Below are positions 46,572-56,652 of a DNA stretch of 64,000 bases, piece by piece. The notes beneath the pieces were generated by a model. It saw only the letters and a program-made list of their open reading frames with translations, made no database searches and was not told the DNA's origin. The stretch is from Epiperipatus broadwayi (Eukaryota; Onychophora; Udeonychophora; Euonychophora; Peripatidae): the NCBI GenBank assembly GCA_028023455.1, contig JAQFVV010000030.1, positions 5,658,501 to 5,722,500 on the forward strand, in the 5' to 3' direction. A program made the translations under genes and the position numbers. Numbering within the stretch: position 1 is the stretch's first letter; each line of letters opens with the position of its first letter.

Positions 46572-48542
46572 AAACATTCTAATGAATTTAAATTAGAACT
46601 TACAAATCGGTTTCAAGTATTAGTAGATTTTGAACATGATTCAGATTTGAATGAAATTAATAAGAAAATAACTGATACACTTTTAAAAACTGCAACAAAG
46701 ATAGCCGGTAGAAAGAAGCAGCAATTGACCAATAAAATTTCTACTGAGATTAGAGAATTTATGAAGAAAAGAAAGAATATGAAAATATGAAAAAATGATG
46801 CATTAAAAAGGATTGAATATCTAGAATTTTGTAAAATGGTGCAGAAAAGAGTTGAAAATGATATAAAAAAGTATAACTGTGAACTAGCAAGGAAAGTTGC
46901 AGAAGAGAATAAAAATCTCAAGTGTGTAAAACAACATTATGGTATTAGTAGGAAATTTATATCTGCAATACGAAAAAAGGATGGAATTATTACTAAAAAG
47001 AGAGATGACATCATAAAATGTGTAGAAGACTTCTATCAAGAATTATATAGTAATAACGAACAAGTATCTCCTGTATCTATTATATCTTCCGAATTGCCCA
47101 GAATTTTAAATGAAGAAGTGAGACATGCAATTAAATTTCTGAAGAAAGGAAAAGCTCTAGGTAATGATGGAATTATAATTGATATATTAAAAGAAGCAGG
47201 TGAAGAAATAGAAAAAAATTTAGCACAGTTATATACCAAATATCTAAATGATAAAGATGTACCAGATGATTAGACGAATGCAGTATTCATATTAATATTT
47301 AAAAAAGATGATAAAGAAGATATTAGAAATTACAGACCTATCAGCCTTTTATCAGTTTTATACAAAATTTTTACCAAGATAATTACAACTCATCTACAGA
47401 GAACATTGGATTTCTACGAACCAAGAGAACAAGCTGGACTTAAAGTGGTTTTATTACAGTAGATCATATCCAGGTTTTGAGAAAAGTTATAGAAAGGACA
47501 AATGAATATGAGTTGCCATTATGCTTTCGATTTGTAGATTATGAAAAGGCATTTGATTCTATAAACATTTCTTCAGTGATTAAAGCATTGGATCATCAAG
47601 GTATAGATCCAGGATATTGTCATATTTTGAAGAATATTTATAAAAATGCAACAGCAACAATTATATTACATAATGACACTAGGAAAGTCAACATTGAGAA
47701 ACATTTTACAGCAGTGCTGCTGCAAAGTATTTTGTGTATTAAAATGGGAAACTAAAGGAGTGAAAGTAAATGGAAATTATATTTAAGTCATTTAGATTTT
47801 GCAGATGATGTAGTTGTTTTTGCAAATAATGCTTTAGAGCTGCAGGAAATGTTACAGGAGTTATCAGATGAAAGTAAGAAACTAGGACTAAAGATAAATG
47901 TTAAAAAGACTAAAGTAATGTTCAATGGATTTTCTCAAAATATGAAAATAAAGATTGATTATGATGAGTTAGAAGAAGTTAACAGCTACAAATACCTTGG
48001 TCAGATTATTAATACAGATGGAAACATAATGGATGAAATTAATCATAGAATTAAACTTGGTTGGAGTGCTTTTGGTAGAAATAACTTGATACTAAAAGGA
48101 AATATGCTTATGTGTTTGAAAAGCAAGGTTTTTAAATATGTTTTACCAGTTCTTACTTATGGATCTGAGATTTGGACACTTAATAGAAGATCAATACAGA
48201 CTTCAGACCACTCAAAGAAATATGGAGAGATGCATGTTAGTAGTAAGAAGAAGAGATCGAAAATGCAATACATGGGTAAGAGAACAAACAGGTGTTATTG
48301 ACCTCATTAAAAAAATTAAAAGACTGAAGTGGAGTTGGGCTGGACATATTGCTAGAAGAGATAATAATAGATGGACAATTGAAATCTTAAACTGGATTCC
48401 AAGAGATTGTAAAAGATCCAGAAAGAGACCACATGTGAGATTGATGGATGAAATAAGAAAGTGTGCAGGGGTGATGTGGAGAAGAGAAGCTAAAGATCGG
48501 AGAAGATGGATTGAACTTGGAGAGACCTTCATCCTGCAGTGA
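46572..48542 (+). pseudogene. RTE reverse transcriptase and C-terminal region, broken
   Basis: Continues the EN frame after the TAG. Lesions seen: in-frame TGA near 46788, TAG at 47271-47273, a one-base loss near 47440, a deletion removing the GVRQGD-type motif B between IEK and FTAVL near 47700, a frame change near 47780, and a TGA in place of Trp near the end. Surviving motifs: KAxGxDGI (47145 on), NYRPISLLSVLYKIFT, CFRFVDYEKAFDSI (motif A), LDFADDVVVFAN (motif C, YxDD-like), SYKYLGQIIN, LTYGSEIWTL, LKWSWAGHIARRD and RRWIELGETF. The order is standard for RTE. Confidence 0.92.
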
Positions 48543-48571
48543 TTTGATAATGGTTGATGATGATGATGAAT

Positions 48572-49444
48572 AAAAAAGTTACATAAATAACTAGTACCTC
48601 ATGCTAAAATATATCAGTCACGTTCATAATTTTGTCTGGATGATATAAGAACTATAGAAAGCTGGACTAATGTTTATTCTACCTGCTCTGAGATTAAATT
48701 ATTAAAGTATTATGCCAGTCCAAATTTTTGTTTAACCTATTTGTAAATAAATGTTACAATATTATGTACTTAATGGGAAAAAAAGAGTATCAATTGAAAA
48801 GAATTAAGTTGAAATGCATGTTAAGAATCATTAAACATATTTTTTTAGGTATCTATAATCATTATGTATTTGAAGTATAGTAGTAGTAATAGTGATTTAT
48901 TTATGTATAATGAGAGAAGGAAGAAGAGAGAAGTAAAAGGAAGCTATTGGAAATAATGCAAATTAATTTCAATTAGCATTGGAAAAGCTAAAAAATTAAA
49001 TACATTTTAAAAAATAATTTAAAAAAATAATATTTTTTGATTGGAAGAAGGCTATCAATATGTTTACTACTGCACTTTAAGATTCCTAAATAAGAACAAC
49101 AAAATAATCCGAATAAGTCTTGCATTTATAACAAACTATGCTGTCCACTGGTAATAATATTAAAATCATTGAGCAGAATGAATAGAAAAAATCAATAAAC
49201 AACCAAATCTTACATTAAGTAAACTATGCAAAATTTCTTAAACTATCATGTATTATTATTGGTAGTATTTTACAAAAGGAAAAAAAAGATAATAATTGAA
49301 AGGTCAGTTGGTGCCTGAAAAGACATTTAACTCTCATTACATCATATTTACAATAATATTTTTTATTCTAATGTTTGTTCCACAAGAATTAACACACACA
49401 CATATAGTAAAAGCTTTTCCTAAATAATTTAAAGCACTAATTAC
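48572..49444. other. Intron sequence, no gene seen
   Basis: AT-rich sequence between the RTE tail and exon 49445-49544. Nothing recognised. Confidence 0.4.
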
Positions 49445-49544
49445 CTGGCAATTGGTTTATTAATATCTTTTCTTGCTACTCCTTGTTTTTTGCCGTTTAC
49501 ACAAACTTCAATGGCTTTTTGAGGAACATCACACCATATAATGG
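49445..49544 (-). CDS. Internal exon (100 bp) of unknown - strand gene
   Basis: On the - strand the acceptor TTATTTTTTAAG ends at 49545 and the donor GTAATT starts at 49444. The frame reads two completing bases, then IIWCDVPQKAIEVCVNG and KKQGVARKDINKPIA, then two bases. G from exon 55485-55651 plus CC gives Ala, and AG plus A from 30082-30344 gives Arg, so the phase is consistent on both sides. The peptide looks like a compact beta-rich segment. Family not recognised. Confidence 0.82.
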
Positions 49545-49754
49545 CTTAAAAAATAAATGATAAAACTTCATAAAAATAATTGTAAGGATGGAATTTTATA
49601 AGTAAAAGTTATTTAAACATTTCATTTCAACAATATTGTTTATTCAGAAATATTACCGAATTCACCACTTCCTTTATTTTGCAAACATGAGCAAAAATTT
49701 TTTTACTTTATAAATTTTATGATTATCATAAATAGCTAATGTTCTTTTGTTACC

Positions 49755-50290
49755 AAATATAGTTATTTTGCTATTCAAACTCATTCCAAAAAGACGCAAT
49801 TAATATATAACTAAACCTGAGAAGTAATGCAGTCCCTTGGGGATACATTGGGGTAATGAACATAAAGCAAGATGATAATGATGATTTTTCCAGAAATATT
49901 ATTTCTATAAAGAAAGTAATACCCAAGGTTAGTTTAGAATAAAACTAAAAAAAAAAAATGCTTTCGGAACGATTATGCTGACTTTATAACTTTTTGAATT
50001 GTGATATCATTTCAATCATCATCACGACAGAGACTGTTATACTAAATATATATTATTATTTTCTTTTAGAAGTATATTCTTATTCTTCTTGACTTTCTTT
50101 GCATTTCTTCATATACTCCTATATATTGCTTACAATAATTCCCCTCATATACTTTAATGCAAAATTTTAATATAATCTTTTTATTTTCCTGACAGTTTCG
50201 GCTGTCCTGCAGTCTTCATCAGAGCGTAAGCAATATATATCATTACATTTTGATATTACAAGCATTGTATTGATCTTTACCATTACAATA
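49755..50290 (+). repeat. Dispersed repeat, copy 2, interrupted by an insertion
   Basis: Collinear with 45355-45680 up to ...CATCATCACGACAG...TATACTAAAT (about 50048), then resumes at TTACA..ATATTACAAGCATTGTA (about 50245 on). The extra 50048-50240 segment has no counterpart in copy 1 and carries a hammerhead-like motif, so it appears to be a later insertion. Confidence 0.65.
50183..50226 (-). ncRNA. Hammerhead-like motif in inserted segment
   Basis: On the - strand: CUGAUGA (50216-50222), stem II GACUG-CAGGA-CAGCC with one A-C mismatch, GAAA (50196-50199), then CUGUC as shrunken stem III plus cleavage site. Both core boxes are intact but stem III is almost absent and stem I is weak. The enclosing segment has TATATTGCTTAC near 50124 and its inverted copy GTAAGCAATATA near 50226. 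Similar to 53008-53050. Confidence 0.55.
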
Positions 50291-50844
50291 TGTATTATTT
50301 AATATTTTACATATGTAGTTTACATTTACAACTTTTCTTCAGTTACTCTATATGTGTGTGTATTGAAATATACACATTTTGTATTTGTTTTGATTGTCAA
50401 ACAAACGGTACTCTCTTTTATATTTTACATAGGATCCTGCAAAAAAATGCGATTATCAATCTCATTAAAAAAACAATAACAATTGTTTAATCATCAACAA
50501 TTATTTAACTTTATGAATATAGAAGTTTATCAATTTTTAAATTTAGCACACACATATTGTTAATTGATATTTCTTTTCCTATAAAAATGATTAGACAAAA
50601 AAAAAAAAAAGAATTTTAAGATGATTGTTTTCAGTTAATTTTTTTTAACATACTGAGAAAAAAAATCAAAACAAAAAACAGTTATGTCTATAATGACTTT
50701 TACATTTGACATTATTCATGATCTTAATATTTTATAAGGTCAATTGAATAATAAGATACTACAGTAAAATCAGTTTCATTTTTTTTGAAGATAGTCAACT
50801 CAATTTATCAGTAAATTATGCAATTAACTACAACAAAAGACAAA

Positions 50845-50900
50845 TAACCCCCCAAGATGCATTTCATGCTGAACCAGCACTCATCGGTTGGGCCAGGTCA
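50845..50900 (-). ncRNA. Hammerhead ribozyme, one core change
   Basis: On the - strand: CCGAUGA (U4 changed to C), stem II GUGCUG-GUU-CAGCAU, GAAA, AUGCAU palindromic stem III, C cleavage position, then UUGGGG pairing with CCCAA upstream and GGUU pairing with GACC further out. The U4 change in the invariant CUGA box likely impairs activity. Confidence 0.75.
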
Positions 50901-51164
50901 TCATCTCTCATATATATCTTTATTACATGAAGAGTATTTATGTAGAGCAAATTGTGTCATTTTTATTTTCAAGTGTCAATTTACTCCATTCCCAACTTTT
51001 ACGTTTTTGATAAACACGTAATGGTTATTACTAATCATTTATTGAACTAGAGATTTTCTCTAGCACAGATATAAACTTTAATCCAAGTTAAAGATTAATA
51101 TATCTGATTTTCAGCACACAGCTATTTATGTTTCTCTTTCTCCCATGCGTAATAACTTTTTTTA

Positions 51165-51560
51165 TAGATAGACAACTTCCATACTTCTCCATTCTTTTTT
51201 ATTTCATAAATAATTTCATATAAATAAAGATACAATAAAAGACAAATAACCCCCAAGATGCATTTCGTGCTGAACCAGCACTCATCAGGTGGGCCAGGTC
51301 ATCATCTCTCTTATATATCTTTATTACATGAAGAGTATTTATGTAGAGAAAATTGTCTCATTTTTATTTTCAAGTGTCAATTTACTCCACTCCCAACATT
51401 TACGTTATCAACTTTTTGATAAACACATAATGATTATTACTAATCATTTATTAAACTAGAGATTTTCTCTAGCACAGATATAAACATATTTATTTATATG
51501 AAATTATTTATGAAATAAAAAAGAATGAAGAAATATGGAAGTTGTCTATCTATATAAACA
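51165..51560. repeat. Inverted arms flanking the second retrozyme unit
   Basis: TAGATAGACAACTTCCATA (51165 on) with TTTCATAAATAATTTCATATAAATA is inverted at 51487-51560 (TATTTATATGAAATTATTTATGAAA ... TATGGAAGTTGTCTATCTA). A third copy of part of the arm (TGTATCTTTATTTATATGAA, GGGGAAGTATGGAGGTG) follows the hammerhead unit at 54.8 kb. The tandem is therefore combined with a foldback arrangement. Confidence 0.75.
51249..51302 (-). ncRNA. Hammerhead ribozyme, core intact
   Basis: On the - strand: CUGAUGA, stem II GUGCUG-GUU-CAGCAC (perfect 6 bp), GAAA, A-UGCA-U stem III with AUC cleavage triplet, then UUGGGGGUU. Stem I is CCCAC/UUGGG with one mismatch next to the core, then an asymmetric bulge UGG and outer helix GACC/GGUU. 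The bulge in stem I facing stem-loop II is the arrangement used for tertiary contacts in natural hammerheads. Confidence 0.82.
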
Positions 51561-53007
51561 ACTTATTGGAAACCACATTCTTTAAAGATAAATTCTCAAA
51601 AATTTCTGATGTTATCGATAATCTCACCAGTAAACAATATAATTTATTTATAACTAAATAAAAAAGATTTTTGAGACTGCATTCCATGAATGTGATCTTA
51701 TCTAATACAGTTATCATTCAATCTTATTTTGTAAATAAATGGCATTTAAATATTCTTAAATGATGGGTAATGTAATAAAAAGCATCAGGTGACTTCCCTG
51801 ATAAACAATGTTTATTTTTCTAATTTTCTTCAACATTTACAGAGATATTGAAAGTATTTGCTCTGCAATGAGTTAAAAGGCTGATAATTTATTTTTTTAA
51901 ACTTAATCATTTTCAGCTATTATCAATCCATTGCAAGATGAAAGTTTCTCTGTTTATTCCGGTTTCACTGATCTATAACTTCTCTTCTCCAAATCATACT
52001 AGCAAACTTATCTAATTTATTTCACATATCTTGATCTCCAGTTGCCCATCTACAATCATCTCTTTTAGTAATATATCTAGCCTACTCCTGCTTTCTATTA
52101 ATTTTTTCAATGACAGTAACATCTGTTTTTTGTCTCAACTATGTTTTGCTTTCGACCTCATTGTTAATTTTTTTTTTTATACATTACTCCATATGCTGTA
52201 TAGCCTGACTTCCTGTATTGGTTATCTGTTAAGCATCCAAGTTCAGAGTTCATAAATTTAAATAATCAGTGATTATCAGATGGTAGTGCATTTTAATTCC
52301 CACCCTCAGACCAATTTCTGGATTTTTGCCTTTATTAATGAGGTCTAACGTTTCAAAATGAAAAAAACACACACACCTGGAAACATCTTTAACTTTTTAA
52401 TATCAAGTAAAAAAACTTAAAATCAAAAACCCCCAAGTTTGAGCAAATTATAAAGATATATATGCATATGTTTTAATAACCACAGTTCTTTCTTAACTGT
52501 GGAAAATCATTAATCCCAGTCTAAAAACATTAAAATAACACAACATAACTTGATTCTTATAATATGAAATAAACAAGTGCAGATCAATCAGTGATCATCA
52601 AATAGTAATGTGTTTAAGTCCCATCCACATATAAATTTCTGGTTATATCTTTATCAATGAGGATGCAGTGACACCCTAGAGCTCAAGGTCCAAAGATGGT
52701 GACTCAGCTCTATTACTTCCATTGCACAAACTTCACAAAGCCGAAATCATTTCAATTTCCTTTTTACTGTCAAACCAAAAGCTTGAAATTCAAAAATCTA
52801 AGGATATGGATCCAAGCAACTTGCTTGTAGGATTATAGTGATATGATCTCAGGTCAGTAAGTACATATTTCAATAATCTTAATTCTTCAGAAATATTACC
52901 AAAATCATTTTTTTCTTTATTTTGCTGTAATACCTTATATAAATACAATTTATCCAAATCAACTTCAAATACTTTTTAGCAAAGCCCTTTACTTGTATAT
53001 ATATATA
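51561..53007. other. Intron sequence with short direct repeat
   Basis: No exon seen. Segments 52262-52345 and 52588-52668 share ATCAGTGAT.ATCA.AT.GTA, TTTAA.TCCCA and AATTTCTGG..TTT...TTTAT.AATGAGG, a diverged direct repeat about 325 bp apart of unknown origin, possibly a tRNA-derived SINE remnant. Confidence 0.4.
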
Positions 53008-53050
53008 ACCTACATTTCGAGTGTCCTGCAATTTTCTTCAGAGCTATGAT
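53008..53050 (-). ncRNA. Hammerhead-like motif, degenerate
   Basis: On the - strand: CUGAAGA, UUGCAGGACACUC, GAAA, UGUAGG. Shares the CUGAxGAA...GCAGGACA...CGAAA core layout with 50183-50226, but stem II no longer pairs well. A remnant of the same terminal repeat family. Confidence 0.45.
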
Positions 53051-53424
53051 ATAATGAACAAAATAAAATAAAATACATAACTATATAAATAATATTATAA
53101 AAATGTAAACAATAAAAAACTAAAAACAACATAAAATATATAAATAATCTAATAAAACTGAAGTAAGTAATCAAACCCAAATAAAATAATCCAGTTAATA
53201 TAAAATAAAATATACAATATAAATAGAAAATAAATATAAATTATACATGTATATTCAAACTGTATACACATATACTCGCAAACAATTATTAATCCACATA
53301 TATTTTTCATTTTTATTATTTTTAATAATCTCCTAATTATTTCTATTCTTATAAACTTAAACTTTATGGTTATTAACTCCACCTCAATAAAATACTTAAT
53401 TTTTATTCATATAATTGTTAGTTA

Positions 53425-53690
53425 GGGATCCTAAGATCTAGGTGCAGTGCTCTCAGATTCAAAGATCCTCACTGATGAAAGCCACAAGCTAGAAACTAGT
53501 CTGGTGATATTGGATGAGTAGGCATTAAATAGGGATTTTATGCACAAGCCTTCTGGCATCCATTGATTATTCTGTTTTGCACTGATTGGCATTACTGTAT
53601 GGAGAGTTTTGCCTATTTTAATAACAGTTATGAGCAAGCATAAAAAATGGTGATCATGTGATATAAATTGAACAAACATTCATGATATGA
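53425..53690 (+). mobile_element. PLE pseudo-LTR with hammerhead, + orientation
   Basis: Consensus blocks in order: GATCCTAAGATCTAGGTGCAG, GCTCTCAGAT, hammerhead, ATATTGGATGAGTAGGC, GGGATTTTATGCACAAGCC, TTCTGGCATCCATTGATTA, GAGAGTTTTGCCT, AACAGTTAT, CAAGCATAA and TCATGTGAT. The same blocks are in 56666-57191 and, inverted, at 63780-63980. They flank the PLE body at 57.5-59.1 kb, supporting assignment as its terminal repeat. Non-coding. Confidence 0.8.
53455..53516 (+). ncRNA. Hammerhead ribozyme of PLE pseudo-LTR
   Basis: CUGAUGA (53472-53478), stem II AGCC-ACAA-GCUA (short, partly paired), GAAA (53492-53495), ACUAGU palindromic stem III, C cleavage position, then UGGUGAUAUUGGAU. Stem I: UCCUCA pairs imperfectly with UGGUGA (one mismatch); the outer helix GAUUCAA/UUGGAU also pairs with one wobble. 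Core nucleotides are all consensus. Confidence 0.75.
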
Positions 53691-54596
53691 TTAAACAACA
53701 ATTGTTTGTAAATTTAAATATGCAAAACAAAATTACGTGTAATGAATTTCTGGGTAAATATGACATTTCATCAGAACTTAAGATTTTATTTTAATGCAAT
53801 TGTTGATGTTAAAAACTACATATGTAATCAGTATTGCACTTTTTGTGCTGCACAGCACATAAAAATAGAAATTACTGCAATTTAATCTATAAGTTTTCAT
53901 ATATATGTTTAAAATGTGTATCTGGTGGAATAGAAGTATTAAATATATATATAGTTTATTCTTATATAACAGTAAGTATCTATATTCATAAAAATATTTA
54001 GAAACCAGTGTAGAAGTTTATAAAAATTTTAACTTAACTCCCTCCTCACACATACAAATGGAATCTCCCTCTTCTAAATATACATTTATTTCTATACAAT
54101 ATGTAAATTTAAAAAAACCCAATTCATTATTCCTAAACATATTACTAATTTCATATTATTTGATAAAATCCTATCCCATAATCTTCTATCAACAATTGTA
54201 CTATTGTTATACTGTTTATATATGATTTAAGCATATCCATTACATCCATATATTAATGTACTACTGCAATCTATTAACTTCATATGATTGACAAACATCT
54301 TTTAAAAAAATTGTCATTTTTACTACTACTTTCTTCACTATTTCTCTATATAAATATTATCTTCACCTTCTCTGATTATGAATCTCTTATTAATTTTTTA
54401 GTCATATTTTATTTCTAAATTCATATTATTATTCCCATCTTGTAGATATATTCCATCTTTGTGTCCTATTAATCTAATATTTAAAAAAAATTCCTTGTAG
54501 ATTTTTTTAATTTTCTGCTTCAATTCATTAAATTATCTAACAATTTACAACTAAAAGATAATATCTAGTTTCGAAAATGATTTTTAATAATCATTA

Positions 54597-54880
54597 GTGT
54601 ATTTATCAGAAATGGATGGTGTCAAAGTTGTGAGTGGAGGGAGTTTGACAATGGTAAATGAAAATGTAACAATTTACTCCCAATTTACTCTATATAAATA
54701 CTTTGCATATAATAAAGATATATATGTGAGAGATAGTGGCCTGGGTCAACTGATGAGTGCTGGTTCAGCACGAAATGCATCTTGGGGGTCATTTATCTTT
54801 TATTGTATCTTTATTTATATGAATTTGAAAAGAATGGGGAAGTATGGAGGTGTTTATTATATCTATAAAATATAATTCAT
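54597..54880 (+). repeat. Hammerhead repeat unit, + orientation
   Basis: Same subfamily as the tandem at 50.8-51.5 kb, in opposite orientation: AATTTACTC, ATAAATACTTTGCATATAATAAAG, hammerhead, GGGGGTCATTTATCTTTTATTG and TATCTTTATTTATATGAA. Single unit, no tandem partner seen. Open frames here are chance. Confidence 0.8.
54738..54791 (+). ncRNA. Hammerhead ribozyme, core intact
   Basis: CUGAUGA at 54750-54756, stem II GUGCUG-GUU-CAGCAC, GAAA, A-UGCA-U minimal stem III with AUC triplet, then UUGGGGGUC. Stem I: GGUCAA/UUGG (with U-G). All catalytic core positions match the consensus; with 51249-51302 it is among the best-preserved copies of this non-coding repeat family. Confidence 0.85.
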
Positions 54881-55484
54881 TTTCATATTTGTCTACCTTC
54901 TTAATTCGGTTTTTAAAATTCCTATGTACTATTTTCTAACAATCATTTCTATAATCTGGTTAATTATTTTTGAATTCTTTATAAAATTTTTACTATACTC
55001 TTATATGGTTTTATTGCATTAAAACAAGAGAGACTTACAAATCTTTAGATTACACATCTTTAACATTTTTTCTCTACACATATGCACTTAAAATAAAACC
55101 ATAACATACATGCACAAACAATTTTTCCCAAGTTTTCCATTGTGCCTTTAATTAAAAACAAAACAATATTTAGGACATATGGCCCGCATTACATTACCAA
55201 AATTAATTTTTAAAAAAAGTTTCAAAAATAAAAAGCAAAAAAATTAATACATCTCAAATTAAACAAATATTAAACAAAAATTAACTATTTTTTTAGATTT
55301 CATTTCCTTACAATTCAGCTAATTCTAATTAATAAACAAAATTTAAGTGACTGCAATTCCAAAAGAAATTACTACTATGTGACAACATTTAGTATATTTT
55401 ACAATTTTTTTAAAAAATAACAATTATTTTGAGATTTTCACAAAAATTATCTTCATAAAATGTTTTTAAAAGTACTAGACTTAC

Positions 55485-55651
55485 CAGAATTACTAGCAAC
55501 AATTTTTGCCGAAGGATAAGTCTTGCTAACATTAAATTTAGAATCTTCAAATATATGTTGACTATTTAGTAACTGAATATTTAAAATTTCAGAAGCAATT
55601 GATTTAATTCTTGTTACCAAAGCTCGAGTTAAAGCTTCTTCATTATAATAC
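55485..55651 (-). CDS. Internal exon (167 bp) of unknown - strand gene
   Basis: On the - strand a strong acceptor (T8 run then ATATGCAG, ending 55652) and a consensus donor G|GTAAGT (starting 55484). The frame: one completing base, then YYNEEALTRALVTRIKSIAS, later QHIFEDSKFNVSKTYPSAK and IVASNS, then G. G+CC of the next exon gives Ala. It is a well-formed helical segment followed by a Ser/Lys-rich stretch. I do not recognise the family. The preceding exon must end with two bases of a codon and was not found up to 64000. Confidence 0.85.
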
Positions 55652-55835
55652 CTGCATATAAAAAAAAGGAGCGTAAAAATAGAATTAAACAAATATATAT
55701 TAATTGATAAGTTGTGTGATATATTATGTTTATGTAAGGAAGTGCTTCAAATTTTTTTCTTCATATATGTGTATATATATATGTAATAATATAATTCAAT
55801 GTCTGTATTTCTTCAAATCAATATATGTAATCTTA

Positions 55836-56354
55836 TTTATATGTAAAGTATAACTTTAAAATTTTTATCCACTTAGGAGCACTTTCGACCATCCTCATAG
55901 TCTTTGTCAACTAACACTTTGAAAGGCTAACCTTCCCACAATTCCGTGATCTTAACGTTTACTGCCTGTCTGTTAATTAAGTCTTGTTTGTATTTGTATA
56001 TTAGCATAGCTTCCTTTATTCTCCTTTTGTTATTTTTTTTCGATTTGCAATATTTTTACATTATTATAATTAAAGTTAAAACCATAAATACATGATTTCT
56101 TATGGTTGTAAAATATATCCGCTATCACACCTACATATCCATTTATAAATGATGCAATTTTTATTTACAAATGATGTTTTATCTTTAGTTATACAAATGC
56201 AAACAAGACTTAATTAACAGACAGGCAGCAAATATTAAGATCAGGAATTGTGGGAAGATTAGCCCTTTCAAAAAGTTAGTTGACAAAGACTACGAGGATA
56301 ATCGAAAGCGCTCCTAAGTGGATAAAATTTTTAAAGTTATACTTTACATATATC
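55836..56354. repeat. Foldback with hammerhead-like motif in each arm
   Basis: The left arm 55836-56000 is the reverse complement of 56190-56354 (shared: ATGTAAAGTATAACTTTAAA, ATCCACTTAGGAGC, TTTGTCAACTAACT/ACACTTT, ACTGCCTGTCTGTTAATTAA, GTCTTGTTTG). The loop is about 190 nt. Both arms, read outward, contain CUAYGAGGAU-xx-UCGAAAG(U/C)GCUCCUAAG, a hammerhead-like core lacking one base in CUGAYGA. Probably two facing PLE terminal segments. Confidence 0.8.
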
Positions 56355-56652
56355 TAATTACTGTATTTATAAATATTCAATTATAAGATTATGTATATAT
56401 ATGTATAAGTTTTCAATACTGGAAAAAACATTAAGTACAGCTGGTAAGTATTATCTTTTTCTACATAAACAATATGGCAAATTCTGGAGCTCAAGAGATT
56501 GCAGTTCCAGTTCAGTTATTTCCGATACTTTAACTTATTACAAACTCTTGCACAATAAAATATTTGATTGTTTATTTTATTTAATGATTATACTAATAAA
56601 GATCATTTGCTTTTAAAAGCATTGTTGTTACCAAATACAATAGAGCTCCTTG

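Larger units (their letters stand above)
45690..48571 (+). mobile_element. Near-full-length RTE-clade LINE
   Basis: Endonuclease, linker, reverse transcriptase and C-terminal segments follow in one direction, and the element ends in TGATGATGATGATGA followed by AATAAAAAAG. Such a short microsatellite tail is typical of RTE elements, as is the combined EN-RT protein without a separate ORF1. The 3' end is at about 48571. The 5' limit is taken just before the first Met of the EN frame and may lie further upstream. It sits in a 19.1-kb intron, opposite to the host gene. Coding lesions show it is not autonomous. Confidence 0.92.
50834..51486 (-). repeat. Tandem pair of hammerhead repeat units (retrozyme-like)
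   Basis: Two direct copies, 50834-51076 and 51237-51486, share about 240 bp at more than 90 percent by eye (e.g. AAAAGACAAATAACCCC, TTTATTACATGAAGAGTATT, GATTTTCTCTAGCACAGATA), giving a period of about 403 bp. Each contains one hammerhead on the - strand in the same orientation, so a - strand transcript cut at both sites would release an RNA of about 400 nt. No open frame. Tandem non-coding units with type I hammerheads are the hallmark of retrozymes. Confidence 0.85.

Noticed and set aside
46613-48532. - strand open frames opposite the RTE pol
   Set aside because: These are shadows of the + strand RTE coding sequence.
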